This document shows positions 5,625 through 14,148 of a stretch of DNA of 15,778 bases, in pieces. Location of the stretch: positions 1 to 15,778 of the forward strand of contig PMCB01000097.1 of the NCBI GenBank assembly GCA_003153955.1. The letters are read 5' to 3'. A program made the translations under genes and the position numbers. The notes below the pieces were generated by a model. That model saw only the letters and a program-made list of their open reading frames with translations, had not been told where the DNA came from and did not search any database. The stretch's first letter is position 1; each line of letters starts with the position of its first letter. The stretch is from Dehalococcoidia bacterium. Its GTDB lineage: Bacteria; Chloroflexota; Dehalococcoidia; Dehalococcoidales; Fen-1064.

Positions 5625-7082
5625 GTGAACACAACTTTTAAAATTAAAGAAGGCCCGTTCGGTGCTACTGTGGACAGTCTGAAGAATTATGTTTGCCCTG
5701 ATTGGTTCCGGGACGCTAAATTCGGCATCTGGAGTCACTGGGGACCGCAATCCGTGCCGATGTACGGCGACTGGTATGCGCGGCATATGTACACCGAAGG
5801 CCACGCGCAATACTATTATCACTGGCGGAAATACGGTCATCCTTCCAAATTTGGCTATAAAGATATCATCAAGCTCTGGAAAGCAGAAAACTTCGACCCT
5901 GCGGGGCTGATGAATTTGTATGTGGAATCCGGCGCCAGGTATTTTGTGGGTCAGGCGATGCACCACGACAACTTCGATAATTTCAATTCTACCCATAATC
6001 CATGGAATTCGGTAAATACAGGCCCGGAAAAGGATATCTGCGCACTGTGGCAGGCAGAAGCTAAAAAACACAATCTGCCCTTCGGTTTATCCGAACACCT
6101 GGGTGCTTCCTATACATGGCTGTCCGCTTCACACGGCCGCGATAAAACCGGCCCTTACGTCGGCATTCCGTATGACGGTGCTGACCCGACGAACAGGAGT
6201 TTGTACCGCGATAACGACAGCGAACTGCTGGTGATGGGTGAAGACAATCACTGGCTGACTAAAAATCCTAAATACCAGGCGGACTGGTTTAACCGCATCA
6301 AAGACGTCATCGATAAATTCCAACCCGATCTGCTTTACTCGGATAGCGAATGCCCGTTCGGGGATGTGGGACTTTCCATTGTCGCGCACTTGTATAATAC
6401 CAGCGCTGCGGCGCATTCCGGGAGAAATAATGCCGTCTATAATTTCAAGACGCATAACGCTCAAAACAAAACGGAAGATATCACCCGCATCGGTGTGCTC
6501 GATATTGAGCGCGGTTTATCCGCCGGGCCTTTACAGGAACCCTGGCAGGACGATACCAGCCTTGGGGATTGGTTCTACAACGTCAGGGACATCTACAAGA
6601 CCGCCGATGAGGTAGCCGATACGCTGGTGGACATCGTCGCCAAGAATGGCAACCTGCTGCTGAATGTGCCGCAGAAACCGGACGGCACACTGGACGAAGA
6701 AACACTTTTTACGCTAAAAAGAATCGGCGCCTGGCTGAAAGACAACGGCGAAGGCATTTACGGCAGCCGTCCTAATGCGAAATACCGTGAAGGGGCGACT
6801 GAACTTGAAGGTGGGCCGTTCAAAGAAAAGAAAACCGTCTGGCAACCCACCGATTACCGCTTCACCCGAAAAGGCAATGCGGTTTATGCTTTCATGATGC
6901 GCCCGGGGAATGAAACGACGGCCGTTATCCACAGTCTCGGCAGATTGACCGAAAAAGAAATCAAATCGGTGGATGTTTCCGGCCGCCGGGCAGAATTCGA
7001 GCAAAAAGACGGCGCATTATTGGTCACGTTACCGGCAGGATTGGATAAAAACATGCCGGTCTGCATCAAAGCATCAATTTAA
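5625..7082 (+). CDS. GH29 alpha-L-fucosidase, cytoplasmic
   Basis: 485 aa. I place the start at the GTG at 5625, which has AGGAGGT (5612-5618) six bases upstream. The frame extends back to an ATG at 5496, but that codon lies in the loop of the preceding terminator, so the extra 43 residues are not real. GH29 motifs are FGIWSHWGPQSVP (33-45, H38), AMHHDNF (111-117, KHHDGF in most relatives) and PDLLYSDSE (234-242), where D240 is the likely nucleophile. The conserved NLLLNVPQKPDGTL follows in the second half, and a C-terminal beta domain completes the protein. It should hydrolyse terminal alpha-L-fucose with retention of configuration. No signal peptide is seen, so it acts on imported oligosaccharides. 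The acid/base residue is not well conserved in GH29 and I cannot assign it. It follows the isomerase operon and precedes the molybdoenzyme by 90 bp. Confidence 0.9.
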   Translation: MNTTFKIKEGPFGATVDSLKNYVCPDWFRDAKFGIWSHWGPQSVPMYGDWYARHMYTEGHAQYYYHWRKYGHPSKFGYKDIIKLWKAENFDPAGLMNLYVESGARYFVGQAMHHDNFDNFNSTHNPWNSVNTGPEKDICALWQAEAKKHNLPFGLSEHLGASYTWLSASHGRDKTGPYVGIPYDGADPTNRSLYRDNDSELLVMGEDNHWLTKNPKYQADWFNRIKDVIDKFQPDLLYSDSECPFGDVGLSIVAHLYNTSAAAHSGRNNAVYNFKTHNAQNKTEDITRIGVLDIERGLSAGPLQEPWQDDTSLGDWFYNVRDIYKTADEVADTLVDIVAKNGNLLLNVPQKPDGTLDEETLFTLKRIGAWLKDNGEGIYGSRPNAKYREGATELEGGPFKEKKTVWQPTDYRFTRKGNAVYAFMMRPGNETTAVIHSLGRLTEKEIKSVDVSGRRAEFEQKDGALLVTLPAGLDKNMPVCIKASI

Positions 7083-7117
7083 TAAAACGGAGATTTTAAC
7101 TGAACGCGCTCATGGAC

Positions 7118-7148
7118 TTGAGGTTTGGAGTTTGAATTGGGTTATAAT
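7118..7148 (+). promoter_or_regulatory. Possible promoter of the molybdoenzyme gene
   Basis: A perfect TATAAT at 7143-7148 is preceded by TTGAGG at 7118-7123 with a 19-bp spacer, longer than ideal. The start codon is 24 nt after the -10 box, so the leader would be short, with AGGGG at 7156-7160 as a weak, distant ribosome site. Read-through from the fucosidase gene is an alternative. Confidence 0.4.
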
Positions 7149-7172
7149 GGGAATTAGGGGTAAGTCAAAATA

Positions 7173-9656
7173 ATGAAGACATCAAACACAGACAGAAAGC
7201 AGCAGTCAACCGACACCATCCGCTATACCACCTGCAACGACCATTGCTTCAGTATGTGTGTTATTAAAGTGCACATCCGGGACGGAAAGATACGGGCAGT
7301 TGAACCGGATGATACGCTAAACCGCGGCATCGCACGCGAGGACGGACGCGTCTCAGACGAGTTAATTGATAAATGCATGATTGCCGTCCGTCCGTGCTCC
7401 AAAGGATATGCCCATATCCGCAATCTGAATGCCCCCAATAGAGTAATTTATCCTATGAAACGGGTGGGAGAGAAAGGCGAAGGGAAATGGGAGCGGATAT
7501 CATGGGACGAAGCACTCGACACCATTGCCAATAAGCTGAAATATTACAAAGAAAAATACGGCCCGCTTTCGATTGGGGATTTCGGATCTGACGGCTTTGT
7601 GCTCAGTCCCTGGTTTGGCGCGGGGGTGGCGGACTGGGGAGGCCATTCCCTCCAGGGCGTTGATGAGGCGGAGAAGTGGGTATTGGGCAGACAGACTGTC
7701 GATGAACGGCAGGATGAAAGCAACCTGCTGAAGTCCAAACTGATTGTACTGTGGGGATTCAATCCCGGAACAACCTTGAGCAACCACGCCATTTACACGA
7801 TGATCCGGGCGCGGGAACGGGGCATCCCGATAATCTCAATCGAACCGCGTTATACCCCGACTGCCGAGGCCGTTGCCAGTCAATGGATACCCATACGCCC
7901 TACCACTGATGTGGCGATGATGATTGCCATGGCCGATGTCTGGTTCAGGGAAGACCTCTGTGATAAAGAGTTCATTAAAAAATGGGTTGAGCCCGACGGT
8001 CTGCGCCGTTGGAAAGATTATGTGCTTGGCGTCAGTGACGGCACCGAAAAGAACCATCAGTGGGCTGAAAAGATCTGCGGCGTGCCGGCGGAGACAATTA
8101 CTGAATTTGCCCGGCTGTATGCCCGCAGCAAACCGGTCAATCTGAATATCTCATTTTCCATGGGCCGTCAGTTCTGGGGAGAGAACGGCATCCGGGCGGC
8201 AATCTACCTGCAGGCACTGACAGGGAACACGATGTCACCCGGCGCCACGGCTTCCGCGGAAACAGCCTGCGAATTCGGGCAGCATGAACCGTCTATCCCA
8301 AAGCCCGTGGTGGACTGGCAGAAAGCGCCCGCAACATATCAGTCGCCGGTGCTGCTGGCCCATTTCAAATGGCCGGAAGCTATCGTCCTGCGGGAAAAAC
8401 TGGACAGTGGCGAGATGACCGTAGATGAGTACAACCGCGCAATTGGGAACACTCCCGGCAATCCTGTCCCCAACGTAAAAATGCTCATTCTATCCACCAC
8501 TAACCCGATAATGACGCATCCGGACGTCAATACCAATATCAAAGCCTTTAAAAAGCTGGATTTCAGCGTAGTATTCTCTTATCACCTGGACAATCCCAGT
8601 GCCAAATATGCAGACATTGTTCTGCCGCAAATGCACGCGGCTTTTGAAGGCCGGGACATGTCATTCCAAAAAGAACGTTCGACCGATCTGTTCCGCAAGG
8701 AAATGGTGAATGTGAACGGTAATTATTTTATCTATAACCAGAAGTGCGTAAACCCGCCGGGTGAAGTCAAACCCCGGGGCTGGATTTGGGTACAGATCGC
8801 GAAGCGGTTAGGCATTGCGGAACAATACAGCCCTCGCCTGGCAAATATCCCCGATGACAAATGGGACGAAACGATAGAAAATCTGCACCGGGAAGCTTAT
8901 GAAAAATGGGCTGTAAAAAAAGAGATTGCGCCTCTGAACCCGCCGAGCTGGGATGATTTCCAGAAGAAGCCTGTTTTCCGCTGGCAGGTTGATGAACCGT
9001 ATTACACGTACAAAAATGCGATTCTGCGCGGGGAGAATCCCTTTAAAGGCACGGAATCGGGGAAGATCGAGTTTTATTCTCAAGAGCTCGCCGCGAATGC
9101 CAACACTCCTAATCAGGATAAGTCAACGACGATAAAAACTCGCGCTGCCAATCCGCACTACGCCGGCGGGCATTTGTCCCCGATGGCGGAAATGAACAAG
9201 GGCGGCAAGGCTACATATTACAGTAACGATACCGCGAAATACCCGCTGCTGATGTCATCGCCCCACGGGCTTTACAGGATCCATACGCTTTTGGATAATC
9301 AGCCGCTGCTTGCCGGGGACTGCTACCGGCATGCCTGCTGGATCAGTGTGGCCGAGGCCAAATCCCGCGGAATAAAAGACAACGACCTGGTCAGAGTTTT
9401 TAACGACCAGGCGGAAATAATCATGCCGGCTTATGTCACTTCTAAAGTCGTTCCCGGCACCGTAAACATCTTTCACGGCGGCTGGTACAAACCGGGCAAA
9501 ATGAAGACCGACTTGATGCCGGAAGGAATCGATACCAGGGGTGCGCCGAACCTGATGACACATTACGAAGAACATCAGCCGGACACCATCCTCGACCATC
9601 AACCATGCAAGGCACTGGTGCAAATTGAAAAATGGGAAGGAGTTCTACCGACGTAA
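7173..9656 (+). CDS. Molybdopterin oxidoreductase, DMSO reductase family, stand-alone
   Basis: 827 aa. The N-terminus carries a [4Fe-4S] motif: C21-x3-C25-x3-C29, with C75 (PCSKG) as the likely fourth ligand; the gap of 45 residues is longer than usual, and C68 is an extra candidate. The molybdopterin domains follow: KWERISWDEALDTIA (105-119), the bis-MGD-binding region with WGFNPGTTLSNH and IPIISIEPRYTPTA, then SKYADIVLP-like AKYADIVLPQ in the middle. The C-terminal molydop-binding domain has HACWISVAEAKSRGIKDNDLVRVFND. The protein ligand to molybdenum or tungsten should lie near 138-160, but I cannot fix it (S139, D140 and S145 are candidates). The N-terminus has no twin-arginine signal, so it is probably cytoplasmic. 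No iron-sulfur electron-transfer subunit, membrane anchor or chaperone gene adjoins it. Family members include DMSO, polysulfide and arsenate reductases, acetylene hydratase and transhydroxylase; the substrate here is unknown. Confidence 0.9.
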   Translation: MKTSNTDRKQQSTDTIRYTTCNDHCFSMCVIKVHIRDGKIRAVEPDDTLNRGIAREDGRVSDELIDKCMIAVRPCSKGYAHIRNLNAPNRVIYPMKRVGEKGEGKWERISWDEALDTIANKLKYYKEKYGPLSIGDFGSDGFVLSPWFGAGVADWGGHSLQGVDEAEKWVLGRQTVDERQDESNLLKSKLIVLWGFNPGTTLSNHAIYTMIRARERGIPIISIEPRYTPTAEAVASQWIPIRPTTDVAMMIAMADVWFREDLCDKEFIKKWVEPDGLRRWKDYVLGVSDGTEKNHQWAEKICGVPAETITEFARLYARSKPVNLNISFSMGRQFWGENGIRAAIYLQALTGNTMSPGATASAETACEFGQHEPSIPKPVVDWQKAPATYQSPVLLAHFKWPEAIVLREKLDSGEMTVDEYNRAIGNTPGNPVPNVKMLILSTTNPIMTHPDVNTNIKAFKKLDFSVVFSYHLDNPSAKYADIVLPQMHAAFEGRDMSFQKERSTDLFRKEMVNVNGNYFIYNQKCVNPPGEVKPRGWIWVQIAKRLGIAEQYSPRLANIPDDKWDETIENLHREAYEKWAVKKEIAPLNPPSWDDFQKKPVFRWQVDEPYYTYKNAILRGENPFKGTESGKIEFYSQELAANANTPNQDKSTTIKTRAANPHYAGGHLSPMAEMNKGGKATYYSNDTAKYPLLMSSPHGLYRIHTLLDNQPLLAGDCYRHACWISVAEAKSRGIKDNDLVRVFNDQAEIIMPAYVTSKVVPGTVNIFHGGWYKPGKMKTDLMPEGIDTRGAPNLMTHYEEHQPDTILDHQPCKALVQIEKWEGVLPT

Positions 9657-9678
9657 GAAACTCATAACTGAGAAAACT

Positions 9679-9716
9679 AAAACAGGAAGGTGTGCTAAAT
9701 TCACCTTCCTGTTTTT
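9679..9716. terminator. Bidirectional intrinsic terminator between convergent genes
   Basis: A perfect 12-bp stem (9681-9692 with 9702-9713), extendable by A-T pairs, has a 9-base loop. T6 follows on the plus strand; on the minus strand the stem is followed by TTTT and another T-rich stretch. It lies 22 bp after the molybdoenzyme stop and 25 bp beyond the stop of the leftward dehydrogenase gene, so it can end both transcripts. Confidence 0.9.
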
Positions 9717-9741
9717 TATATCTGATTTTTACAAGAATTTA

Positions 9742-10773
9742 CTATTGCATTTCGATGGCGACTTTTACCGAGGTCGGTTTGGGGTTAGCCGCATATTCAA
9801 ACGCCTTGATACTGTCGGCAAACTTGTAGGTATCGGTAATCATCGGTTTGACATTGATTTTACCCGATTCCATGAGATTAATCGCGCGGGGATAAACGTG
9901 CGCATATCTGAAGATCGTTTCAATGCGTGCTTCTTTGGCCTGCGCCGAGACAATGTCGACCGGTACAGGTTCTACCGGCATACCGATAAAAACGACACAA
10001 CCGCCGGGACGCAGCGGCTCGAACGCATGTAATACCGCATTTTCATTACCGCTGGCTTCAAAAACGACATCGGCGCCCCAGCCGTCCGTCGCTTTATCCA
10101 CTACGGTTTTTAAGTCCTGTTTGATAATATTTACGGCCGTCATGCCCATTTTCGCGGCCAGGTCCAGTTTTGGCTGAAGCGTGTCGGTAATAATAACTTT
10201 GCTGCAGCCGCTGGCCAGCGCCGCCATGCCAGTCACCATGCCGATAGTTCCGCACCCGGTAACTACCGCGACATCGCCCGCCTGAATCATCGCTTTCTTG
10301 GCAGCCTGCATACCAACCGCCAACGGTTCTACCAGTGCGCCTTCGCCAAAACTGACATTATCCGGCAGTTTAAACGTAAACATCGCCGGGTGGACCACTG
10401 TTTCCCGGAGGCAGCCGTGTATGGGCGGGGTTGCCCAGAAACGGACGGCCGGGTCGAGATTATACATCCCGAGCAGGGTAGCCCGGCTGTTCAGGTCGGG
10501 GATGCCCGGCTCCATGCAGACACGGTCCCCCACCTTTAAATTCTTAACATTGGTTCCAACTTCGATCACCGTACCGGACGCTTCGTGTCCCAATACCATC
10601 GGCTCTTTGACGATAAAAGGCCCGATTCTGCCGTGCAGATAATAATGGACATCGCTGCCGCAAATACCCACTGTATGGATTTTAATCCGGACATCATTGG
10701 GTCCGACCGATTCTTTAATATCGACATCGGCGATTTCCAGATGTTTTGTTTCTTTCAGTAATAAAGCCTTCAT
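9742..10773 (-). CDS. Zinc-dependent MDR dehydrogenase, sorbitol/xylitol dehydrogenase-like
   Basis: 343 aa; ATG start with AGGAG five bases upstream. The GroES-like domain has [18 protein letters not shown] (36-53) and [11 protein letters not shown] (59-69). The catalytic zinc set C38, H63, E64 and E149 corresponds to C44, H69, E70 and E155 of human sorbitol dehydrogenase. The four cysteines of the structural zinc loop are missing (only C86 nearby), as in animal sorbitol dehydrogenases, which bind one zinc per subunit. The Rossmann motif is T172-G-C-G-T-I-G178. D197 at the end of the second strand favours NAD over NADP. The expected reaction is polyol to ketose with NAD+, for example xylitol or sorbitol; L-threonine and other secondary-alcohol dehydrogenases are related. 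It is downstream of and codirectional with the arabinofuranosidase, 70 bp apart, but seems to have its own promoter. Confidence 0.88.
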   Translation of the reverse strand: MKALLLKETKHLEIADVDIKESVGPNDVRIKIHTVGICGSDVHYYLHGRIGPFIVKEPMVLGHEASGTVIEVGTNVKNLKVGDRVCMEPGIPDLNSRATLLGMYNLDPAVRFWATPPIHGCLRETVVHPAMFTFKLPDNVSFGEGALVEPLAVGMQAAKKAMIQAGDVAVVTGCGTIGMVTGMAALASGCSKVIITDTLQPKLDLAAKMGMTAVNIIKQDLKTVVDKATDGWGADVVFEASGNENAVLHAFEPLRPGGCVVFIGMPVEPVPVDIVSAQAKEARIETIFRYAHVYPRAINLMESGKINVKPMITDTYKFADSIKAFEYAANPKPTSVKVAIEMQ

Positions 10774-10798
10774 GTTTTCTCCTTTTGTTTATAAATGA

Positions 10799-10826
10799 AT
10801 TATAGCGCGTCATCCTGAAAATGCAA
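10799..10826 (-). promoter_or_regulatory. Probable promoter of the MDR dehydrogenase gene
   Basis: On the minus strand TTGCAT (10826-10821) is followed after 16 bp by a perfect TATAAT (10804-10799). The start codon lies 25 bp further on, after AAAGGAG. This would let the dehydrogenase be transcribed apart from the upstream arabinofuranosidase. Confidence 0.5.
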
Positions 10827-10843
10827 CTTTAACGCGGTAGATT

Positions 10844-12319
10844 TTATGCAATTGCACAGATTAAAGAGGTCACGGAATGGGGCTCAAATTCATAAGTCAA
10901 CGACTGTCCGTCAATATCGAAACTGTGTTCCCGGGTTTTGACCCGGTCTTTGTTTTCGAACGTATTCTCGGCTTTAGTGTCCGGACCGTTGATTGTGCAG
11001 ACGCGGATTTTGCCCGCAAACCGCCCGACCGCCAGGTCGATTTTAGTTTCCGCAGACTTATCTTGATTCCGGTTCACAACATACAAAACCAGCTGTTTGC
11101 CCGTCTTATCCAGCGTAGCGGAGACATCCAGCACCGGCAGAGAATATTTCCCGCTGCTGAATGAATCGCCATCCCACCAGACGTTCAGCGCGGTCTGCCC
11201 GCAAGTGGAACTGTACAGTTCGAACGGATAAAAAATCGTCTGCAGCACCATATCGTCTTTTTTGGTGAAAACGGGCGCGATGACATTCACAATCTGGGCG
11301 ATATTGGCCATTTTCACAGACCGGGCGTGGCGGATGAAAGCGTTAAAGTGCATCGCGGTAACCAGTGCATCTTCCAGATTATAGATTTCCTCAAGCTTGT
11401 TCACCGTCGGGCCGCCGGACTCTTTAGTCCGGGTTTTATACCAGACATTCCATTCGTCCACGGCAATCGCCGGTGGTTTAGTCAGCTGTTTTTCCAGGGA
11501 CATCGCACGCACTAAACCCTCATAGGCGCTCAGGCGTTCTTCCATTAGTTCCGATACGGTCATGTATTCCGCAAAATCATTATTCCAATTGCCGACGTAC
11601 CAGTGCAGCGACAGGTAATCGATAAGGTTGCCGGCCTGTTCCAGCATCAACTGCGTCCGCTCAACAATCCCGGCTTCCCAGTGGGATATGGCTGAGGCCA
11701 CTATTTTGATATTAGGGTCGGTCCATTTCATGACTTTGGCATATTCCGTGCAAAACCGGGCATATTCCTGAGGTGTTTTGTAGCCGATTTGCCAGTGTCC
11801 GTCCACTTCGTTGCCAATACCCCAATACTTTACCCGGTGCGGTTCCGCAAAACCGTGCTGACGGCGCAATTTAACCAAAGCCGATTCGCCCGTACCGTTG
11901 CAGTATTCCACCCAGTCGGCGGCTTCCCTCATGTTGCCGTCGCCGCAGTTCACGGCGATATAGGGTTCGGTATTCAATTTCCGGCAAAAACCCACAAACT
12001 CGTTCGTGCCGAAATGGTTGGTCTCCATATCCTTCCAGGCTAATTCGGAACGGGGAGGGCGTTCATTTACCGGCCCAACGCCGTCCATCCAGCGGTAACC
12101 GGAGACAAAATTACCGCCCGGATAACGGATTAACGGCATTTGCAGCCGGCGCAGCGAGGTCAGGACATCGGTACGCAAACCCTCTTTATCGGCCAACAGG
12201 GAACCGGGGTCATAAATCCCGCCGTAGATGCAGCGTCCCAGATGCTCGGCAAATCCGCCGAAAATATTCCGGTCGATGTGGCCTGATGTGCGCTCCGGAT
12301 CGATTTTGATACGGTTCAT
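10844..12319 (-). CDS. abfA: GH51 alpha-L-arabinofuranosidase, intracellular
   Basis: 491 aa, the usual length of intracellular bacterial GH51 enzymes. The ATG start has GGGGG eight bases upstream. The TIM barrel begins with IDRNIFGGFAEHLGRCIYGGIYDP (15-38) and MPLIRYPGGNFVSGYRW (61-77). The acid/base is E171 in KYWGIGNEVDG and the nucleophile is E289 in IAVDEWNVWY, at nearly the same positions as E175 and E294 of Geobacillus AbfA. MANIAQIVNVIAPVF and the C-terminal beta-sandwich (about 380-491) are also typical. It should release terminal alpha-L-arabinofuranose from arabino-oligosaccharides with retention. No signal peptide is present. Upstream lies the MFS transporter (142 bp away), downstream the MDR dehydrogenase. 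It is the strongest evidence for pentose use in this window. Confidence 0.95.
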   Translation of the reverse strand: MNRIKIDPERTSGHIDRNIFGGFAEHLGRCIYGGIYDPGSLLADKEGLRTDVLTSLRRLQMPLIRYPGGNFVSGYRWMDGVGPVNERPPRSELAWKDMETNHFGTNEFVGFCRKLNTEPYIAVNCGDGNMREAADWVEYCNGTGESALVKLRRQHGFAEPHRVKYWGIGNEVDGHWQIGYKTPQEYARFCTEYAKVMKWTDPNIKIVASAISHWEAGIVERTQLMLEQAGNLIDYLSLHWYVGNWNNDFAEYMTVSELMEERLSAYEGLVRAMSLEKQLTKPPAIAVDEWNVWYKTRTKESGGPTVNKLEEIYNLEDALVTAMHFNAFIRHARSVKMANIAQIVNVIAPVFTKKDDMVLQTIFYPFELYSSTCGQTALNVWWDGDSFSSGKYSLPVLDVSATLDKTGKQLVLYVVNRNQDKSAETKIDLAVGRFAGKIRVCTINGPDTKAENTFENKDRVKTREHSFDIDGQSLTYEFEPHSVTSLICAIA

Positions 12320-12382
12320 GACAGTATCCCCCGATTCACTTTAAGATAAAAAGATAATAGTTATTTTAGAATAGGCAACAAA

Positions 12383-12416
12383 ATTATACTGAATATTATA
12401 ATCTAATTTCCGGAAA
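12383..12416 (-). promoter_or_regulatory. Possible promoter/operator of the arabinofuranosidase gene
   Basis: Two minus-strand TATAAT hexamers (12388-12383 and 12400-12395) lie in an AT-rich stretch, with no good -35 box at the right distance. A 10-bp perfect palindrome TTTCCGGAAA (12407-12416) sits in the -35 area, where an activator or repressor might bind. Confidence 0.3.
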
Positions 12417-12461
12417 ATAATACCGGGAACTGTTTCGGTCTTGAGTCCTGTTACCGCAGTT

Positions 12462-13898
12462 TCAGTCTGTCTTTTTCGAGGGAGCTGCCGGTGTGTTTGT
12501 CTTTCCTCTTAACATCGAAGGGATGATGGCAAACAGAACGATGATTCCCAATATCAGGCAGGCATGGTTGATAGACCTGAGGAATAGCGGCAGTTCGTTA
12601 CCGCCGATAAGCTGGGTACTCCCGACGATTTGAGAAAGGCGGCTATAGGGCATTACCAGCGACATCAGCAGCAGCGAGAACGGCACGCTGATCACACCGC
12701 CGGTCATCACCAGTGTCATCCTGATTCCATTGGCAATACCGCGTTTTTCCGAGGGAACAGAACCCATGATAGAACTGATATTAGGCGGACCAAATAAAGC
12801 GGAACCTAAACCGAATAACACCAGGCTGAACAATACCGCGCTGTAAGGAGAGGTTTGCTTAAGTGTCGAAAACCAGAACAATGCGGCGGCATTCACGGCT
12901 AAACCGACTGATGTGAGCACCCGGCTGCCGTACCTGTCCGCCAGTCTGCCGCTGATCGGACTTAAAACAAAGATGACGACTTCCAGCGGGATAAGCATGA
13001 TGCCTGTTTTTAAAGCACTGTAACCCAAAATCAGCTGCAGATATAACGACCGCAGGAACGGGCCGCAGCCAAATGCCAGGAAGTTTAGAAAAGCGGCGAA
13101 GTTGCCGGCGGCAAAAGCTCTTATCTTGAAAAGGGTCAGGTCGAGCGTCGGGAATTTTGTTCTTAACTCAATAAATATCACCGCCACGAAAAAGGCCAGT
13201 CCGGCGGCAATAATCAGGATATTACGTAGCGAAAGGGGATTACCGAGAGTCAAACCCAACAGAATCGTCGTCAAACCGACGCAATACAGGACAGAACCCG
13301 CATAATCGAATTTTTGGTCAAGATGTTTCGTGGCGATTGCTCTGAGACGCATGTATCCCCAGATAGTGCCGAAAATGCCTATCGGAACATTGATTAAAAA
13401 GATTGATTGCCACCCGAAGACGGTAATCATCACGCCGCCGAGTGTGTAACCGGTAATCGCTCCCAGGTTCATAGCCATGATATTTGTGCCCAGTGCCATT
13501 CCCAGTTTTTCTTTCGGGAAAGCATCGGTGATGATCGCAACACTATTAACTGCCAGCAAAGCAGCGCCTGAACCCTGCAATAATCGGAAAATGACCAGTT
13601 GCTCGCCGCTTCTTGATAAAGCGCAAAGCAGGGAACCGATGGTAAAGATGGCAAATCCAAGGTTGTATAATCTGACCCTGCCGTATATATCCGCCAGGTG
13701 ACCGAGGACGACAGCCAATATCGTCATCATCAGTGAATAGCCGGTAATAATCCAGATACCGTGAACGATAGTGGCATTAATATCTTTTAATATCGTTGGC
13801 AGCCCGATTGTGACGATAGTGGAATCCAGGCTGGCCATAAAACTGCCGACGGTGGTCACCGAAAGAACCACCCATTTATAATCCATTTTGAGTTTCAT
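12462..13898 (-). CDS. MFS transporter, DHA2 (14-TM drug:H+ antiporter-2) type
   Basis: 478 aa from the ATG at 13898, with GTGAG about six bases upstream; a TTG one codon earlier is less likely. The protein is almost entirely hydrophobic, with room for about 14 membrane helices. Motif D1-like sequence is in helix 1 (FMASLDSTIVTIGLPTI, 20-36, with D25). Motif A follows helix 2 (GHLADIYGRVRLY, 66-78), the motif B Arg is R105 (FRLLQGSGAAL), and antiporter motif C is GAITGYTLGGVM (146-157). The second half repeats a motif A-like LADRYGSRV. It is a proton-coupled inner-membrane transporter. DHA2 members mostly export drugs, bile salts or toxic compounds, so sugar import cannot be assumed although it lies next to the arabinofuranosidase gene. 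C-terminus NTPAAPSKKTD is cytoplasmic. Confidence 0.9.
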   Translation of the reverse strand: MKLKMDYKWVVLSVTTVGSFMASLDSTIVTIGLPTILKDINATIVHGIWIITGYSLMMTILAVVLGHLADIYGRVRLYNLGFAIFTIGSLLCALSRSGEQLVIFRLLQGSGAALLAVNSVAIITDAFPKEKLGMALGTNIMAMNLGAITGYTLGGVMITVFGWQSIFLINVPIGIFGTIWGYMRLRAIATKHLDQKFDYAGSVLYCVGLTTILLGLTLGNPLSLRNILIIAAGLAFFVAVIFIELRTKFPTLDLTLFKIRAFAAGNFAAFLNFLAFGCGPFLRSLYLQLILGYSALKTGIMLIPLEVVIFVLSPISGRLADRYGSRVLTSVGLAVNAAALFWFSTLKQTSPYSAVLFSLVLFGLGSALFGPPNISSIMGSVPSEKRGIANGIRMTLVMTGGVISVPFSLLLMSLVMPYSRLSQIVGSTQLIGGNELPLFLRSINHACLILGIIVLFAIIPSMLRGKTNTPAAPSKKTD

Positions 13899-14046
13899 CA
13901 AAATCTCACAATTTAAGCATGTTTTTATGCGGGTTTAACAACAGGAATATTTTTGAAGTTGCCGCGAAAAGTTTTTGGCACTCAATAAAATTTAGAGGGG
14001 AAGTAAAAAGCGGTAATAAATTAAACCCTGCCTTTCCGCAACAAAG

Positions 14047-14083
14047 AGGCTGCTTGCCGGAATAAATTCCGGCGCAGCAGCCT
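14047..14083 (-). terminator. Long two-part hairpin, likely terminator of the ABC transporter genes
   Basis: An outer 8-bp stem (14047-14054 with 14076-14083) and an inner stem (GCCGGAAT / ATTCCGGC, 14056-14073) are separated by a small internal loop. On the minus strand it is followed by CTTTGTTG, a weak T-run. It lies 66 bp after the permease stop and before the MFS gene. Confidence 0.55.
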
Positions 14084-14148
14084 GAAAGTTCCGCTATCCT
14101 TAATTTAGCATAAAACAATAATAAATAGTATTTTCAGGATTCCCTTCC

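Noticed and set aside
9625..10032. 135-aa rightward frame over the terminator and the dehydrogenase 3' end
   Set aside because: It runs through the intrinsic terminator at 9679-9716 and is antisense to a clear MDR gene.
13906..14118. 70-aa leftward frame between the permease and the MFS gene
   Set aside because: It spans the long hairpin at 14047-14083, has no convincing ribosome site and no recognisable domain.
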